Source of the DNA: Hyphomicrobiales bacterium
GTDB taxonomy: Bacteria; Pseudomonadota; Alphaproteobacteria; Rhizobiales; Rhizobiaceae
NCBI GenBank assembly: GCA_021775495.1
Contig: JAJFHT010000144.1
Span: forward strand, 1 to 43,287
Direction: 5' to 3'
DNA: 43,287 nt
A model generated the notes under the pieces. The model worked only from the letters and a program-made list of their open reading frames with translations, was not told the origin of the DNA and did not search any database. The position numbers were made by a program, and so were the translations under genes. Below, piece after piece: positions 16,312-24,718 of this stretch; positions within the stretch are counted from its first letter, which is position 1; every line of letters starts with the position of its first letter.

Positions 16312-16862
16312 ACGGCATGCGTAAGATCGGTGCCGACAAAATTGCCGAGCGATTGACCCGGCCGCAAGTGGTCGGAGAGTTTGCCGACTTTCGCCAATGT
16401 CACATATCTGAACCGCTAAATCTTGCCGGCAAGACCCTGTGCGGTTTCGATTTCAGTAACAGCCGCTTCGACGCCGCAATTGATTTCAGCGGCGTCCGCT
16501 TTGACGGTCTGAGTTGGTTCATCGGATCGCAATTCCACGACAAATGCGATTTCGCAGATGCGTGTTTTTCCAATGATGCCCGTTTCGATAAGTGCCGGTT
16601 TGACAGCAGCGCCGAATTCGCAGCAGTCGAATTTCGTGGAATCGGGGCCTTTGATCATGTCGTTTTCGAACAGGCGGCGAACTTCTCCCGCGTCGTCGCC
16701 TATGGCAATCTCTCGCTGCAGGAAGCCCGGATATCCTGTGATTTACGTTTGACGGACGCAACGCTCATGGGAGGCCTGTGGTCACCTGGAGCAGAACTAC
16801 AGACCAGCCCGAAAGCAGCAGGTCTTCAGGTGCACGGTCGGCAGGTTCCGAACCGGTTTTGA
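16308..16862 (+). CDS. pentapeptide-repeat-like protein
   Basis: A protein of about 184 residues from the GTG at 16308 that overlaps the monooxygenase stop; an ATG at 16317 is the alternative start. The central part has repeats with an F at every fifth position or so (FDFSNSRFD, FSGVRFDGL, FADACFSND, FDKCRFDSS, FDHVVFEQ), the pattern of a right-handed quadrilateral beta-helix of the pentapeptide class. There is no signal peptide or membrane segment. The function of such proteins is rarely known. Its overlap with the upstream gene suggests co-translation with the catabolic operon, perhaps as a scaffold. The C-terminal 30 residues do not follow the repeat. Confidence 0.7.
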   Translation: MNGMRKIGADKIAERLTRPQVVGEFADFRQCHISEPLNLAGKTLCGFDFSNSRFDAAIDFSGVRFDGLSWFIGSQFHDKCDFADACFSNDARFDKCRFDSSAEFAAVEFRGIGAFDHVVFEQAANFSRVVAYGNLSLQEARISCDLRLTDATLMGGLWSPGAELQTSPKAAGLQVHGRQVPNRF

Positions 16863-16963
16863 CAGCATGTTTCGGGTGGCGGGTGCCGCCTGTCTGGTGC
16901 ATCGTTCTGTTTGAAACTATGATTCAGAAGATTGCGGTCTCATACACAGTCGAGGTGAGTACG

Positions 16964-17773
16964 ATGAGCGATGCCGGAACCATCCGCGGCGGAATAGGCG
17001 GCTGGACGTTCAAGCCGTGGGAAGGATCCTTCTATCCCGACAAACTGGCGAAAACCAAACAGCTTCACTATGCCAGCCGGCACCTGTCGACCATTGAAAT
17101 CAACGGAACCTATTATCGTGGCCAGACCCCACAGACTTTTGCGAAATGGGCTGCGGAGGTGCCCGACGGATTTGTTTTCGCGGTCAAGGGGAACCGGTTC
17201 GTAACAAACAAGAAAAAACTGGCGGAAGCCGGTGAATCAATGAAGAAATTCTTCGATACAGGTGTCAGCGAACTTGGCGATCGCCTTGGCCCGATCGTAT
17301 GGCAGTTTGCTCCTACGAAAAAGTTCGAGCCTGAAGATTTCGAGGCGTTCCTGAAACTGTTGCCCAAAACCGATGGTGGATTGACGCTTCGGCATGTACT
17401 GGAAGTGCGAAATCCAACCTTCGTGGTACCTGAATTTCCTGCTCTCATACGCAAATATGGAATGGCAATCTGCTACGCCCACCATCACACTTACCCCGAA
17501 ATCGCTGACGTTACCGCGGATTTCGTCTACGCACGGCTGCAAAAGGGCGAGGATAGCGTGCCAACCGCATATGAACCCGCCGAACTCGACGGCTGGGTCC
17601 GGCGTGCGCGCCTTTGGTCGGAAGGCGGCGTGCCGGATGATCTGCCGCTTGCCGATCCGGCGACGACAACTGAGTTGAAACCACGTGATGTCTTCGTCTA
17701 TTTCATCCACGAAGGAAAGATACGCGCGCCGCAGGCCGCACAGGCGCTGATGGAGCGGACAAATACCGTGTAG
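16964..17773 (+). CDS. DUF72 (YecE-like) family protein
   Basis: A 269-residue protein with the DUF72 TIM-barrel-like fold. Family marks are GIGGWTFKPW at the N-terminus, STIEINGTYYRGQTPQTFAKW, FAVKGNRFVTN, LEVRNPTF and the C-terminal DVFVYFIHEGKIRAPQAAQAL. Its biochemical role is not established; some members have been linked loosely to nucleic-acid or sugar metabolism. The ATG at 16964 is chosen because GAGGTGAG lies just before it; an ATG at 16919 and longer upstream frames lack the conserved N-terminus. About 100 bases separate it from the pentapeptide gene, and it converges with the lyase gene ending at 17792. Confidence 0.85.
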   Translation: MSDAGTIRGGIGGWTFKPWEGSFYPDKLAKTKQLHYASRHLSTIEINGTYYRGQTPQTFAKWAAEVPDGFVFAVKGNRFVTNKKKLAEAGESMKKFFDTGVSELGDRLGPIVWQFAPTKKFEPEDFEAFLKLLPKTDGGLTLRHVLEVRNPTFVVPEFPALIRKYGMAICYAHHHTYPEIADVTADFVYARLQKGEDSVPTAYEPAELDGWVRRARLWSEGGVPDDLPLADPATTTELKPRDVFVYFIHEGKIRAPQAAQALMERTNTV

Positions 17774-17791
17774 CCGTAATGCCCGCGTTCT

Positions 17792-18727
17792 CTATTCCTG
17801 TTCGAATATCGGACGTCCGGATTTGATCAGTGCACCGTGAAATGTTTCCCCGGGCATGATTTTGGTGGCCGCATTCCGCGCTTCCAGCAATTTGTCCAGA
17901 TCGATTCCGGTATCCAGGCCCTTGATTTCGCAGAGATAGGCAAGGTCTTCCAATGCGACATTGCCTCTTGCTCCGCGCACCACAGTGCTTCCGCCAACGC
18001 CGCCCAGTGATGCATCGAGAATTGTCGCGCCGGCATCGACCGCAGCTGAGGCATTAACGAGGCCGAGGCCGCGTGTGTCATGCAAATGGACGCCGATCGG
18101 TCTGGAGTCGGCCAGGTTCCGGACTCCGGAGACCAGTCTGCTGACCTGAGCTGGCACGGCGCATCCCGCCGTATCGGAAAGGCTGATGATGTCGACGCCG
18201 GCGGCGATACATTTCTCGACGACCTCTAAGACCCGACTGTCTTCAACCGGTCCGGAAATCGGACAGCCGAAGGCTACGGCAACTGAAACGGAGATAACCG
18301 GCCGGTGGGCTTTCCCTTCCCGCTGATCACAGGCGTTCCTGACTGTGTCGAGAGCTTCTTCAATCGTCCGGTGCTCATTGCGCCGGCTATGCACATCTGA
18401 AGCTGAAACCACGCAATTGATCTCCGGAACACCGCTTACAAGTGCTTCTCGCATTCCTTTTTCGCTCAGCGTTACGACTGCGCCGAAGGCGCTATCAAGC
18501 GTCTTCACCAGTGAAATCAGGTTTGTCACGTCGGCATATTGCGGAAAACTCTTTTCCGGCATGAATACGCCGATCACGAAATTCCGAAGTCCCGCGGCGT
18601 GTTGCGATCTGATCCAGTCGATTTTTCCGGCGGTATCCGGATAGGACTTGGCAGCAATCAGCGCGTCGCGAAGAGCAACATCGCGCAAAACAACTTTTCC
18701 GTGCGGATAAAGATCCGAGGCACGCAT
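17792..18727 (-). CDS. HMG-CoA-lyase-like DRE-TIM metallolyase
   Basis: A 311-residue TIM-barrel lyase related to hydroxymethylglutaryl-CoA lyase. The metal-site motifs are seen as R20-D21 (LRDALI) and H214/H216 (HLHDTRG). The active-site loop, which in HMG-CoA lyase reads GLGGCPYA with the catalytic Cys, here reads GGVGGSTVV, so S247 stands where the Cys should be. True HMG-CoA cleavage is therefore doubtful. The protein may act on another 3-hydroxyacyl-CoA or on an aldol substrate. A run of seven G followed by ATTTCCAG precedes the ATG on the reverse strand. It is the most downstream of a set of leftward genes but is separated from them by about 150 bases. Confidence 0.82.
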   Translation of the reverse strand: MRASDLYPHGKVVLRDVALRDALIAAKSYPDTAGKIDWIRSQHAAGLRNFVIGVFMPEKSFPQYADVTNLISLVKTLDSAFGAVVTLSEKGMREALVSGVPEINCVVSASDVHSRRNEHRTIEEALDTVRNACDQREGKAHRPVISVSVAVAFGCPISGPVEDSRVLEVVEKCIAAGVDIISLSDTAGCAVPAQVSRLVSGVRNLADSRPIGVHLHDTRGLGLVNASAAVDAGATILDASLGGVGGSTVVRGARGNVALEDLAYLCEIKGLDTGIDLDKLLEARNAATKIMPGETFHGALIKSGRPIFEQE

Positions 18728-18875
18728 CTGGAAATCCCCCCCAACGGCATTCCATTACGTCCGAAGACTTCCTGTCAGCATATCGCCGCCGCAGGCATTC
18801 ACCAACTGATTTCGCAGGAATTGCAACAACAGTGCAAATCCAAACCGGATATGTTCGGCTTCAGACCGAGACGGA

Positions 18876-19217
18876 TCAGCAGCCGTTCACATCCGCGGCG
18901 CAATAGAAACCATCGGCGGAATTGCCGCAGCAATAGGTTGAGCCCGGAGTATCGCAGTAATAATTAGAGGAACCGCAACGTCCGGCGAACTGCTGGTGTT
19001 TCAGGGTTTTTGCCGGGAGACCGAGCATTTTTTCCAGCGTACCTTCCGGGATAATGGTCATCTGTGGATGCTTTGATGTTTCCGGGCCGGCGGTGAGGCT
19101 GGCCAATTTCAGGAGCTCGATTTTTGAGCTGTCCGATACCGGGTCGGCGACGAGAATAGCAGCATTTCCCAAAAAGACGGCTGTAAGCAGTGCTGTAGCC
19201 AGACGCAATTTCATCAT
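18876..19217 (-). CDS. secreted small Cys-rich protein with C-C-CC-C-C pattern
   Basis: A 113-residue protein, not assigned to a named family. The N-terminus (MMKLRLATALLTAVFLGNAA) is a signal peptide. A charged middle region of about 50 residues follows, then a C-terminal domain with six Cys: C81, C88, C96, C97, C106 and C113, spaced x6, x7, adjacent, x8, x6. This C-C-CC-C-C order is that of inhibitor-cystine-knot miniproteins. The CC plus Gly/Tyr-rich context also recalls half-granulin repeats. The layout of signal, pro-like region and Cys-rich tail resembles a processed peptide. GGAGG on the reverse strand selects the ATG at 19217 over the GTG at 19223. No protease or export gene stands next to it. 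The fold is inferred from spacing only. Confidence 0.75.
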   Translation of the reverse strand: MMKLRLATALLTAVFLGNAAILVADPVSDSSKIELLKLASLTAGPETSKHPQMTIIPEGTLEKMLGLPAKTLKHQQFAGRCGSSNYYCDTPGSTYCCGNSADGFYCAADVNGC

Positions 19218-19393
19218 GTTCACTCCTCCGTCCGAAGGGTTTCTATCGGCTGGCCTAGCTTCAACGGGTGGCCGGCTTTCAAAGGCTCAGACAAAGACCC
19301 CACCCATATTCGCCGCATCTTAGCCGAACAGGCAATCAATCCGCTGAGACATTTTAGCACGAATCTCAGTCCAATGCGCAAGCCGCAAGAGGC

Positions 19394-20368
19394 TCATACC
19401 ACTCGATCCGGCGGCTCCCGACCGGCAAGAAAGGCCTCAAGGTTATCCGTTGCGCGGAACCCCATCCCGTTTCGCGCCGTGGTAGTGGCGCTGCCAATAT
19501 GCGGCAGCATGAAGACATTGGGCAGGTCGTGATAGCGTTGATCGAAAGCCGGTTCTCCATTGAACACATCCAGGCCGGCACCGCCGAGATGGCCGCTTTT
19601 TAATGCGTCGATCAGAGCATCATCATCAACCACGCTGCCACGCGCGGTGTTCACAATGACGCCGCCTTTCGGCATCAAGGCAAGACGTTCCGCGTTCACC
19701 AGCCCGTTGGTATCGGCTCCGCCTGGCACATGGATCGAGATGATGTCGGATGTCGCGAACAGATCGTTCAGGTCGGCAACGAATTCGACATCGCCGCCTG
19801 TCATGTCCGCATCATATGCTCGCCTGTTCCAATACTGCATTTTGGCTCCGAAGGGCCGCAACATGGACGCTGTTCGGCGAGCAATCCGGCCCATTCCAAC
19901 AAATCCGATCCGGGCCGCGCTCAACTGCATGCCGAGCAGCAGCGTCGGTGACCAGCGGCCCCATTTGCCGCTCTCGATCAGGTGCTGCGACTCGCGCGCG
20001 CGCCGGCTGGCCGCCAGAATAAGCAGGACGGCGATTTCGGCGGTGGCATCCGTCAGGACGTCAGGGGTGTTGGTGACGCAAAGTCCGTGCTGCCTGGCCG
20101 CCGCAATATCGATATGATCGAATCCGACCGAGTAGCTGGCAACGATTTTCACACTGGGTGGCAGGTTTTCGATCAGCGCCTTGTCGATGCGTTCGGTCGA
20201 ACAGCAAAGCAGACCATCCGCACCGTCGCACAGCGCGGCAATCGCCGGCCCTTCCAGTTGCCGGTCATCCGCGAACTGTTTGACATGGAAGGACGATTCC
20301 AGCCTCTGTTCAACGTCTTTTGAAAATCGCCTCGTAACGGCAATGGTGGGTTTGTCGGTCTCGGACAT
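19394..20368 (-). CDS. D-isomer-specific 2-hydroxyacid dehydrogenase (glyoxylate/hydroxypyruvate reductase type)
   Basis: A 324-residue dehydrogenase. The NAD(P) motif is GFVGMGRIAR at about 155-164, and the catalytic trio is R243 (NTARGSVVDD), E272 (NGEP) and H290 (LPHIGSAT). N181-R182-R183 after the second nucleotide-binding strand favours NADPH. It would interconvert a short 2-oxoacid and its D-2-hydroxyacid, such as glyoxylate/glycolate or hydroxypyruvate/glycerate. The ATG at 20368 has an A-rich, weak ribosome-binding region. It is about 107 bases downstream of the FAH-family gene on the same strand and may be cotranscribed with it. Confidence 0.92.
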   Translation of the reverse strand: MSETDKPTIAVTRRFSKDVEQRLESSFHVKQFADDRQLEGPAIAALCDGADGLLCCSTERIDKALIENLPPSVKIVASYSVGFDHIDIAAARQHGLCVTNTPDVLTDATAEIAVLLILAASRRARESQHLIESGKWGRWSPTLLLGMQLSAARIGFVGMGRIARRTASMLRPFGAKMQYWNRRAYDADMTGGDVEFVADLNDLFATSDIISIHVPGGADTNGLVNAERLALMPKGGVIVNTARGSVVDDDALIDALKSGHLGGAGLDVFNGEPAFDQRYHDLPNVFMLPHIGSATTTARNGMGFRATDNLEAFLAGREPPDRVV

Positions 20369-20475
20369 TTTTTCTTTTCGGTTGTTCGCTGACAGTCAGA
20401 TCGGAACGAATCCGCTCGGCAGATTTGATCGAGACTGGCATTGCAGGATTACGCGCGATATCGCGAAAGCGGCAT

Positions 20476-21315
20476 TCATGGCGATGTTTTCTGCACGATC
20501 CTGTTTGTCAGAGTGCCGATGCCATCAATGCTGACCGACACGACATCGCCATCGGACAGCGCTGAGGTGCGGCCAGGCGTGCCCATGAAGACCATGTCGC
20601 CCGGCAGAAGCGTGAAATAGCGGCTGAGATAGCTCACCACCTTTGCAGGTTTGTGGATCATGTTCCGCGTGTTTTCCTGCTGAACGATCTCGCCGTTCAA
20701 GCGTGTCGTCAAAAGCACATTGTTGAAGTCCAGGCCGGTTACCAATGCCGGACCGACCGGCCCAAAACCGTCGGCCGCCTTGGCGCGCATCCACTGCAGG
20801 TCGCGCCCCTGCCAACTGCGCTCCGTCAGGTCATTTCCGGCTGTGGCTCCGAAGATGTACGCGGGCGCCTCATCTTCCGTCACGTTTTTGGCGCGTTTGC
20901 CGATCACCAGCACCAATTCGCCTTCAAAATGAACATTGTCTGCATCCTCCGGAAGGGTGATTTCAGATTGATGGCCTGTGAGTGACGTCGGCAATTTCAG
21001 GAACAATGGCGGCGGGGCATTGGAAGCGGACGCGATGTGGCTGGAAAAATTCATACCGACAGCAAACACCTTGCCGGCATCGGTCGGCGGAAGAATCCGG
21101 ACATCGGCAAGTGCTATGGTTGATCCGGTTGGCGTCGGGTTTGCGAACAGATCGCCGTCGAGTTCTTGAATTTCCTTGCCGACAAGGATGCCGTAAGCGG
21201 TTTTTCCCTTGTATTCATAGCGGATATAGGCCGCGTTGCCGGTCTGCGCCATGGTGGCGGTCACGGTTACGACAGTCAGAAACAGAGCAAGAATGACACT
21301 TTGAAATGGAAACAT
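20476..21315 (-). CDS. exported fumarylacetoacetate-hydrolase-family protein
   Basis: A 279-residue protein from the ATG at 21315. Residues 1 to about 24 (FPFQSVILALFLTVVTV, then TATMAQ) form a signal peptide ending in a probable A-x-x cleavage region. The mature part is a complete FAH-fold domain: KVFAVGMNFSSH, the metal ligands in VHFEGELVLVIGK (two Glu) and AGNDLTERSWQ (Asp), and LLPGDMVFMGTPGRTS. FAH hydrolases, decarboxylases and isomerases are normally cytoplasmic and act on 2-oxoacids from aromatic routes, so a periplasmic location is uncommon. A longer frame from a TTG at 21363 exists but would bury the signal peptide. It is divergent from the desaturase gene at 21452. Confidence 0.85.
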   Translation of the reverse strand: MFPFQSVILALFLTVVTVTATMAQTGNAAYIRYEYKGKTAYGILVGKEIQELDGDLFANPTPTGSTIALADVRILPPTDAGKVFAVGMNFSSHIASASNAPPPLFLKLPTSLTGHQSEITLPEDADNVHFEGELVLVIGKRAKNVTEDEAPAYIFGATAGNDLTERSWQGRDLQWMRAKAADGFGPVGPALVTGLDFNNVLLTTRLNGEIVQQENTRNMIHKPAKVVSYLSRYFTLLPGDMVFMGTPGRTSALSDGDVVSVSIDGIGTLTNRIVQKTSP

Positions 21316-21451
21316 TACACAGGCTCGGCAGATGGGCGAGCCTTCTCTAACAGATATTCTCAAGCCAGTCAGCCAGAACCAACGGGTGGCATTTCAATTC
21401 AGGTTGAGGGCCCGTGATGGCCTGCGTTAGAATGTCTTCCAAAGGAGATCG

Positions 21452-22549
21452 ATGACGATGGCGTCGACAAAACGAGATTATGGCCTGTTCGGTCAGGACG
21501 CCAGGCTCGCTGTCGAGAACGGATTGGCATCGGCCAAATGGTATCACACGGATGTGCCACGTGAGGACATGAAGGCTCTCATGAGCCGTTCCGATCAGCC
21601 GGCGATACGGGACACCATCCTCTGGCTTGGTCTGATGGCTGTGTTTGCGGTTTGCGCCACGGTTCTGTGGCCGACGCTTTGGTCGGTTCCGTTTTTCCTC
21701 GCATATGGTGTTCTTTACGGTTCAGCCAGCGACTCGCGTTGGCACGAATGCGGCCATGGCACCGCGTTCAAGACCAGGTGGATGAACCAGGCCGTTTATC
21801 AAGTCGCCAGTTTCATGATCATGCGCAATCCGGTTGCTTGGCGCTGGAGCCATGCGCGTCATCATGCCGATACGATCATAGTCGGCAGGGATCCGGAAAT
21901 CGTTGCCATGCGGCCGCCGGCCTTGTTTCGCATCGGCCTGAATTTTTTCGGCGTTCTGGATTCGGTCAATGCGATGAAGACCATGTTCAGCAATGCCGTC
22001 GGAGTGATTGATCCGGAGGAAAAATCCTACGTCCCCGAACCGGAACAGACGAGGCTCATTCGAACCGCGAGGGTCTGGGTGGCAATATATGGTGTGGCAA
22101 TAGTGCTTGCGGTAGTTATGGGATCCATCCTGCCATTGATGTTCGTTGGATTGCCGCGCCTTTACGGGGCATGGCACCATGTGCTCTGCGGCGTCCTGCA
22201 ACATGCGGGGCTTGCTGAAAACGTGCTCGATCACCGGCTCAACAGCCGAACCGTTTATTTGAACCCGATCAGCCGGTTCATCTACTGGAACATGAACTAC
22301 CATGTGGAACACCATATGTTCCCGATGGTTCCCTATCACGCGCTACCCAAGCTGCATGCCCGGATAAAGGACGATCTGCCGGCACCGAACAAGGGCTTTC
22401 TGGATGCTTACCTGGAAGTTCTTCCGGTGTTGAGACGGCAGTTGCGCTACGGAGATTTTTTTCTCAAACGAAAGTTACCGCCGACGGCAAAACCTTACCG
22501 TTGCGAGTTTCATGGAGATGTGGAACCGATCTTGCCTGAGGTGGAGTAG
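21452..22549 (+). CDS. membrane fatty-acid-desaturase-family di-iron protein
   Basis: A 365-residue integral membrane protein. The three His boxes are present: HECGH at 98-102, HARHH at 134-138 and HVEHH at 284-288, with additional His at 242-243, 251 and 261 that may complete the di-iron site. Hydrophobic segments lie around 57-90, 115-130, 205-235. The first box is HxxxH with E and C inside, as in DesA-type and related hydroxylases. It would desaturate or hydroxylate a lipid or hydrophobic substrate using O2 and an electron donor; none is encoded beside it. AAGGAG precedes the ATG. Substrate class uncertain. Confidence 0.88.
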   Translation: MTMASTKRDYGLFGQDARLAVENGLASAKWYHTDVPREDMKALMSRSDQPAIRDTILWLGLMAVFAVCATVLWPTLWSVPFFLAYGVLYGSASDSRWHECGHGTAFKTRWMNQAVYQVASFMIMRNPVAWRWSHARHHADTIIVGRDPEIVAMRPPALFRIGLNFFGVLDSVNAMKTMFSNAVGVIDPEEKSYVPEPEQTRLIRTARVWVAIYGVAIVLAVVMGSILPLMFVGLPRLYGAWHHVLCGVLQHAGLAENVLDHRLNSRTVYLNPISRFIYWNMNYHVEHHMFPMVPYHALPKLHARIKDDLPAPNKGFLDAYLEVLPVLRRQLRYGDFFLKRKLPPTAKPYRCEFHGDVEPILPEVE

Positions 22550-22721
22550 GGGTGGTCAAACGGGATGCCGGTCACACGAATTGTTCGCATGGAAAGATCC
22601 CGTGTCCTCGGATGATCCGTTTCGCGATATTTGCCGTAAAGCAACATAACGATCGTTGAACAATGGTCGCCAGCAACGCGCGGCTTGGCGGCAGAGCAAC
22701 CATCTTTGAGGAATCATATCC

Positions 22722-23207
22722 ATGCGTACCACCCTTATTGGCGCCTGCCTCGCATTTGCGCTGGCCGGAACAACTGCACACGCCGGAAACATTGTTGAAA
22801 CAGCCAGCGAAGCAGGTGTTTTCAAGACACTTCTTGCGGCTGCCACGGCTGCCGGACTGGCCGACGCGCTTGCGTCAGGCGACAATCTGACGGTTTTCGC
22901 CCCGACAGATGACGCCTTTGCGGCCTTGCCGGCCGGAACGGTCGAAGGATTGCTCAAGCCTGAGAACAAGGACAAGCTTGTCGCGATCCTGTCTTATCAC
23001 GTGTTGCCGCGTGAACTGGCCTCCAATCAGCTTCCGGGACGGACCATTCACGTCAGGACCATCAAGGGAAGCGGAGATCGCGTATTGGCGGTCACCAAGG
23101 CCAATGGCGGAGTGACCGTGGACGGCGCGAATGTGGTGAGTGCGGACATCCGTGCTGACAACGGCATCATCCATGTCGTGGACAAGGTCCTGCTCCCTTC
23201 GAGCTAA
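22722..23207 (+). CDS. secreted fasciclin-domain protein
   Basis: A 161-residue protein with a signal peptide (TTLIGACLAFALAGTTAHA, cleavage near residue 22) and one FAS1 domain. The two conserved FAS1 boxes are seen as LTVFAPTDDAFAALP and NGIIHVVDKVLLPSS, with a YHVLP motif between them. Single-domain bacterial fasciclins are periplasmic or surface proteins linked to adhesion; the ligand is unknown. GAGGA lies before the ATG. An intrinsic terminator follows the stop, and a 170-base gap stands upstream, so it is probably monocistronic. Confidence 0.93.
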   Translation: MRTTLIGACLAFALAGTTAHAGNIVETASEAGVFKTLLAAATAAGLADALASGDNLTVFAPTDDAFAALPAGTVEGLLKPENKDKLVAILSYHVLPRELASNQLPGRTIHVRTIKGSGDRVLAVTKANGGVTVDGANVVSADIRADNGIIHVVDKVLLPSS

Positions 23208-23222
23208 TCTCCCTATCCTGAT

Positions 23223-23263
23223 AGGCGAAGGCGGGTGCATCCAGGTGCGCTCGCCTTTTTTTT
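23223..23263 (+). terminator. intrinsic terminator after the fasciclin gene
   Basis: AGGCGA pairs with TCGCCT, with additional GCG/CGC pairs inside, followed directly by eight or more T residues. It begins 16 bases after the fasciclin stop codon. Confidence 0.8.
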
Positions 23264-23425
23264 GCAAAGTCTTCCGATGCCACGATCCGGTGTCCGGGTT
23301 CACACGGCTTGTGTTTGAACCAATCAGGCGGTACCGAAAAGAGAGCATATTGGGGGACGCGGATGCCACATCATCCGAATGGATTTTCGATCGCGCCGAT
23401 GAACGACCACCTGCGGTGTGGCTGA

Positions 23426-24709
23426 ATGGCAGCCGAGGACGGAATTCTCTGGAGGGCCACAGCCGCAGCGCATGAGGAGCAACCGGCGCTCAGCGGTGAC
23501 GTCGAGGCACAGACGGTCGTCATTGGCGGCGGATTCACCGGCCTGTCGACAGCCTTCCATCTTGCTCAATCCGGCCATGACGTGCGTCTGCTTGAAGCTC
23601 AGACCATCGGCTATGGCGGTTCCGGCCGCAATGTCGGATTGGTCAATGCCGGTCTTTGGACGCCGCCGGACGGCGTGGAAGACACGCTTGGCGTGATCGC
23701 AGGAGCCAAATTGAACCAAATTCTGGCCGCCGGTCCCGATCTGGTTTTTTCACTGATCAACAAACTCAACATCGAATGCGAAGCCGTACGCAACGGAACA
23801 TTGCATTGTGCCGATTCCAAAACCGGCCTTGCCGATCTCGAAGAGCGTTTCAACCAGCAGAAAAAACGTGGTGCTCCTGTTGAACTTCTGAATGCGACTT
23901 TGACGAGAAAGCGGACAGGTTCGCGACGGTTTCTTGCCGCGCTGCATGACCGTCGCGCCGGCACGATCCAACCGCTTGCCTATGCCCGTGGCCTGGCTTG
24001 GGCCGCAACTGCCGCCGGAGCGACGCTGCATGAAGGTACTCCGGTTAAAAAATATCGGCATGACGGAACCGATTGGCGGATCCAGACCGCGAACGGCACT
24101 GTGACGGCACAAAACCTGGTGCTGGCCACCAATGCCTATGCCTCGCGCCGTGTTACGGCTCGGCGCTCGGCTTTTACACCTTTGCACTATTTTCAGATGT
24201 CCACTGCACCTCTGGATGACGATCTACGCGAGAGCATCCTGCCGAATGGCGAAGGTTGCTGGGACACCGGCTCGGTTATGTCATCCTTTCGCGTTGATGC
24301 ATCAGGCCGTCTGGTACTGGGATCCGTCGGCGCGTTGAAAGGGTTTGCAGCGAAAACGCATCTTCGCTGGGCCAGGCGCAAGCTGCGTTGGCTCTATCCG
24401 GCGCTTGGCAATGTCCCATTTTCCCATATCTGGCACGGACGTATCGCGATGACCTCGGATCATATGCCGAAAATTGCCGAAATCGGTCCTAATGGGATCG
24501 CGATATTCGGATACAACGGCCGCGGTATTGCGCCGGGGACGGTTTTTGGCCGGGCAGCAGCGGAATGGATCATCTCACAGGATCCAAGCTGCCTTCCCAT
24601 CGCGCCCGAACTTCCCAGAAAAGAAGCTTTCACCTATTTCAAGCGCAAATGGTACGAATACGGCGCGGCTGCGGCGCACTATATCGGCAGCCGGCGTGAT
24701 ATCGGATGA
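23426..24709 (+). CDS. DAO-family FAD-dependent oxidoreductase
   Basis: A 427-residue flavoprotein of the D-amino-acid-oxidase/PuuB-like group. The FAD motif is VVIGGGFTGLSTAFHLAQSG at about 31-50, followed by GGSGRNVGLVNAG, a conserved stretch in gamma-glutamylputrescine oxidase and relatives. The C-terminus has IAIFGYNGRGIAPGT, the FAD-closing loop. It would oxidise the C-N bond of an amine or secondary amino acid with O2 or a quinone as acceptor. No polyamine genes are adjacent, so the substrate is open. The ATG has no clear ribosome-binding sequence. It converges with the oxidoreductase beta gene ending at 24719. Confidence 0.88.
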   Translation: MAAEDGILWRATAAAHEEQPALSGDVEAQTVVIGGGFTGLSTAFHLAQSGHDVRLLEAQTIGYGGSGRNVGLVNAGLWTPPDGVEDTLGVIAGAKLNQILAAGPDLVFSLINKLNIECEAVRNGTLHCADSKTGLADLEERFNQQKKRGAPVELLNATLTRKRTGSRRFLAALHDRRAGTIQPLAYARGLAWAATAAGATLHEGTPVKKYRHDGTDWRIQTANGTVTAQNLVLATNAYASRRVTARRSAFTPLHYFQMSTAPLDDDLRESILPNGEGCWDTGSVMSSFRVDASGRLVLGSVGALKGFAAKTHLRWARRKLRWLYPALGNVPFSHIWHGRIAMTSDHMPKIAEIGPNGIAIFGYNGRGIAPGTVFGRAAAEWIISQDPSCLPIAPELPRKEAFTYFKRKWYEYGAAAAHYIGSRRDIG

Positions 24710-24718
24710 GATTATCAA

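Noticed and set aside
22650-22665. AACGATCGTT palindrome upstream of the fasciclin gene
   Set aside because: Ten-base palindrome with no second copy and no supporting promoter boxes; too likely by chance.
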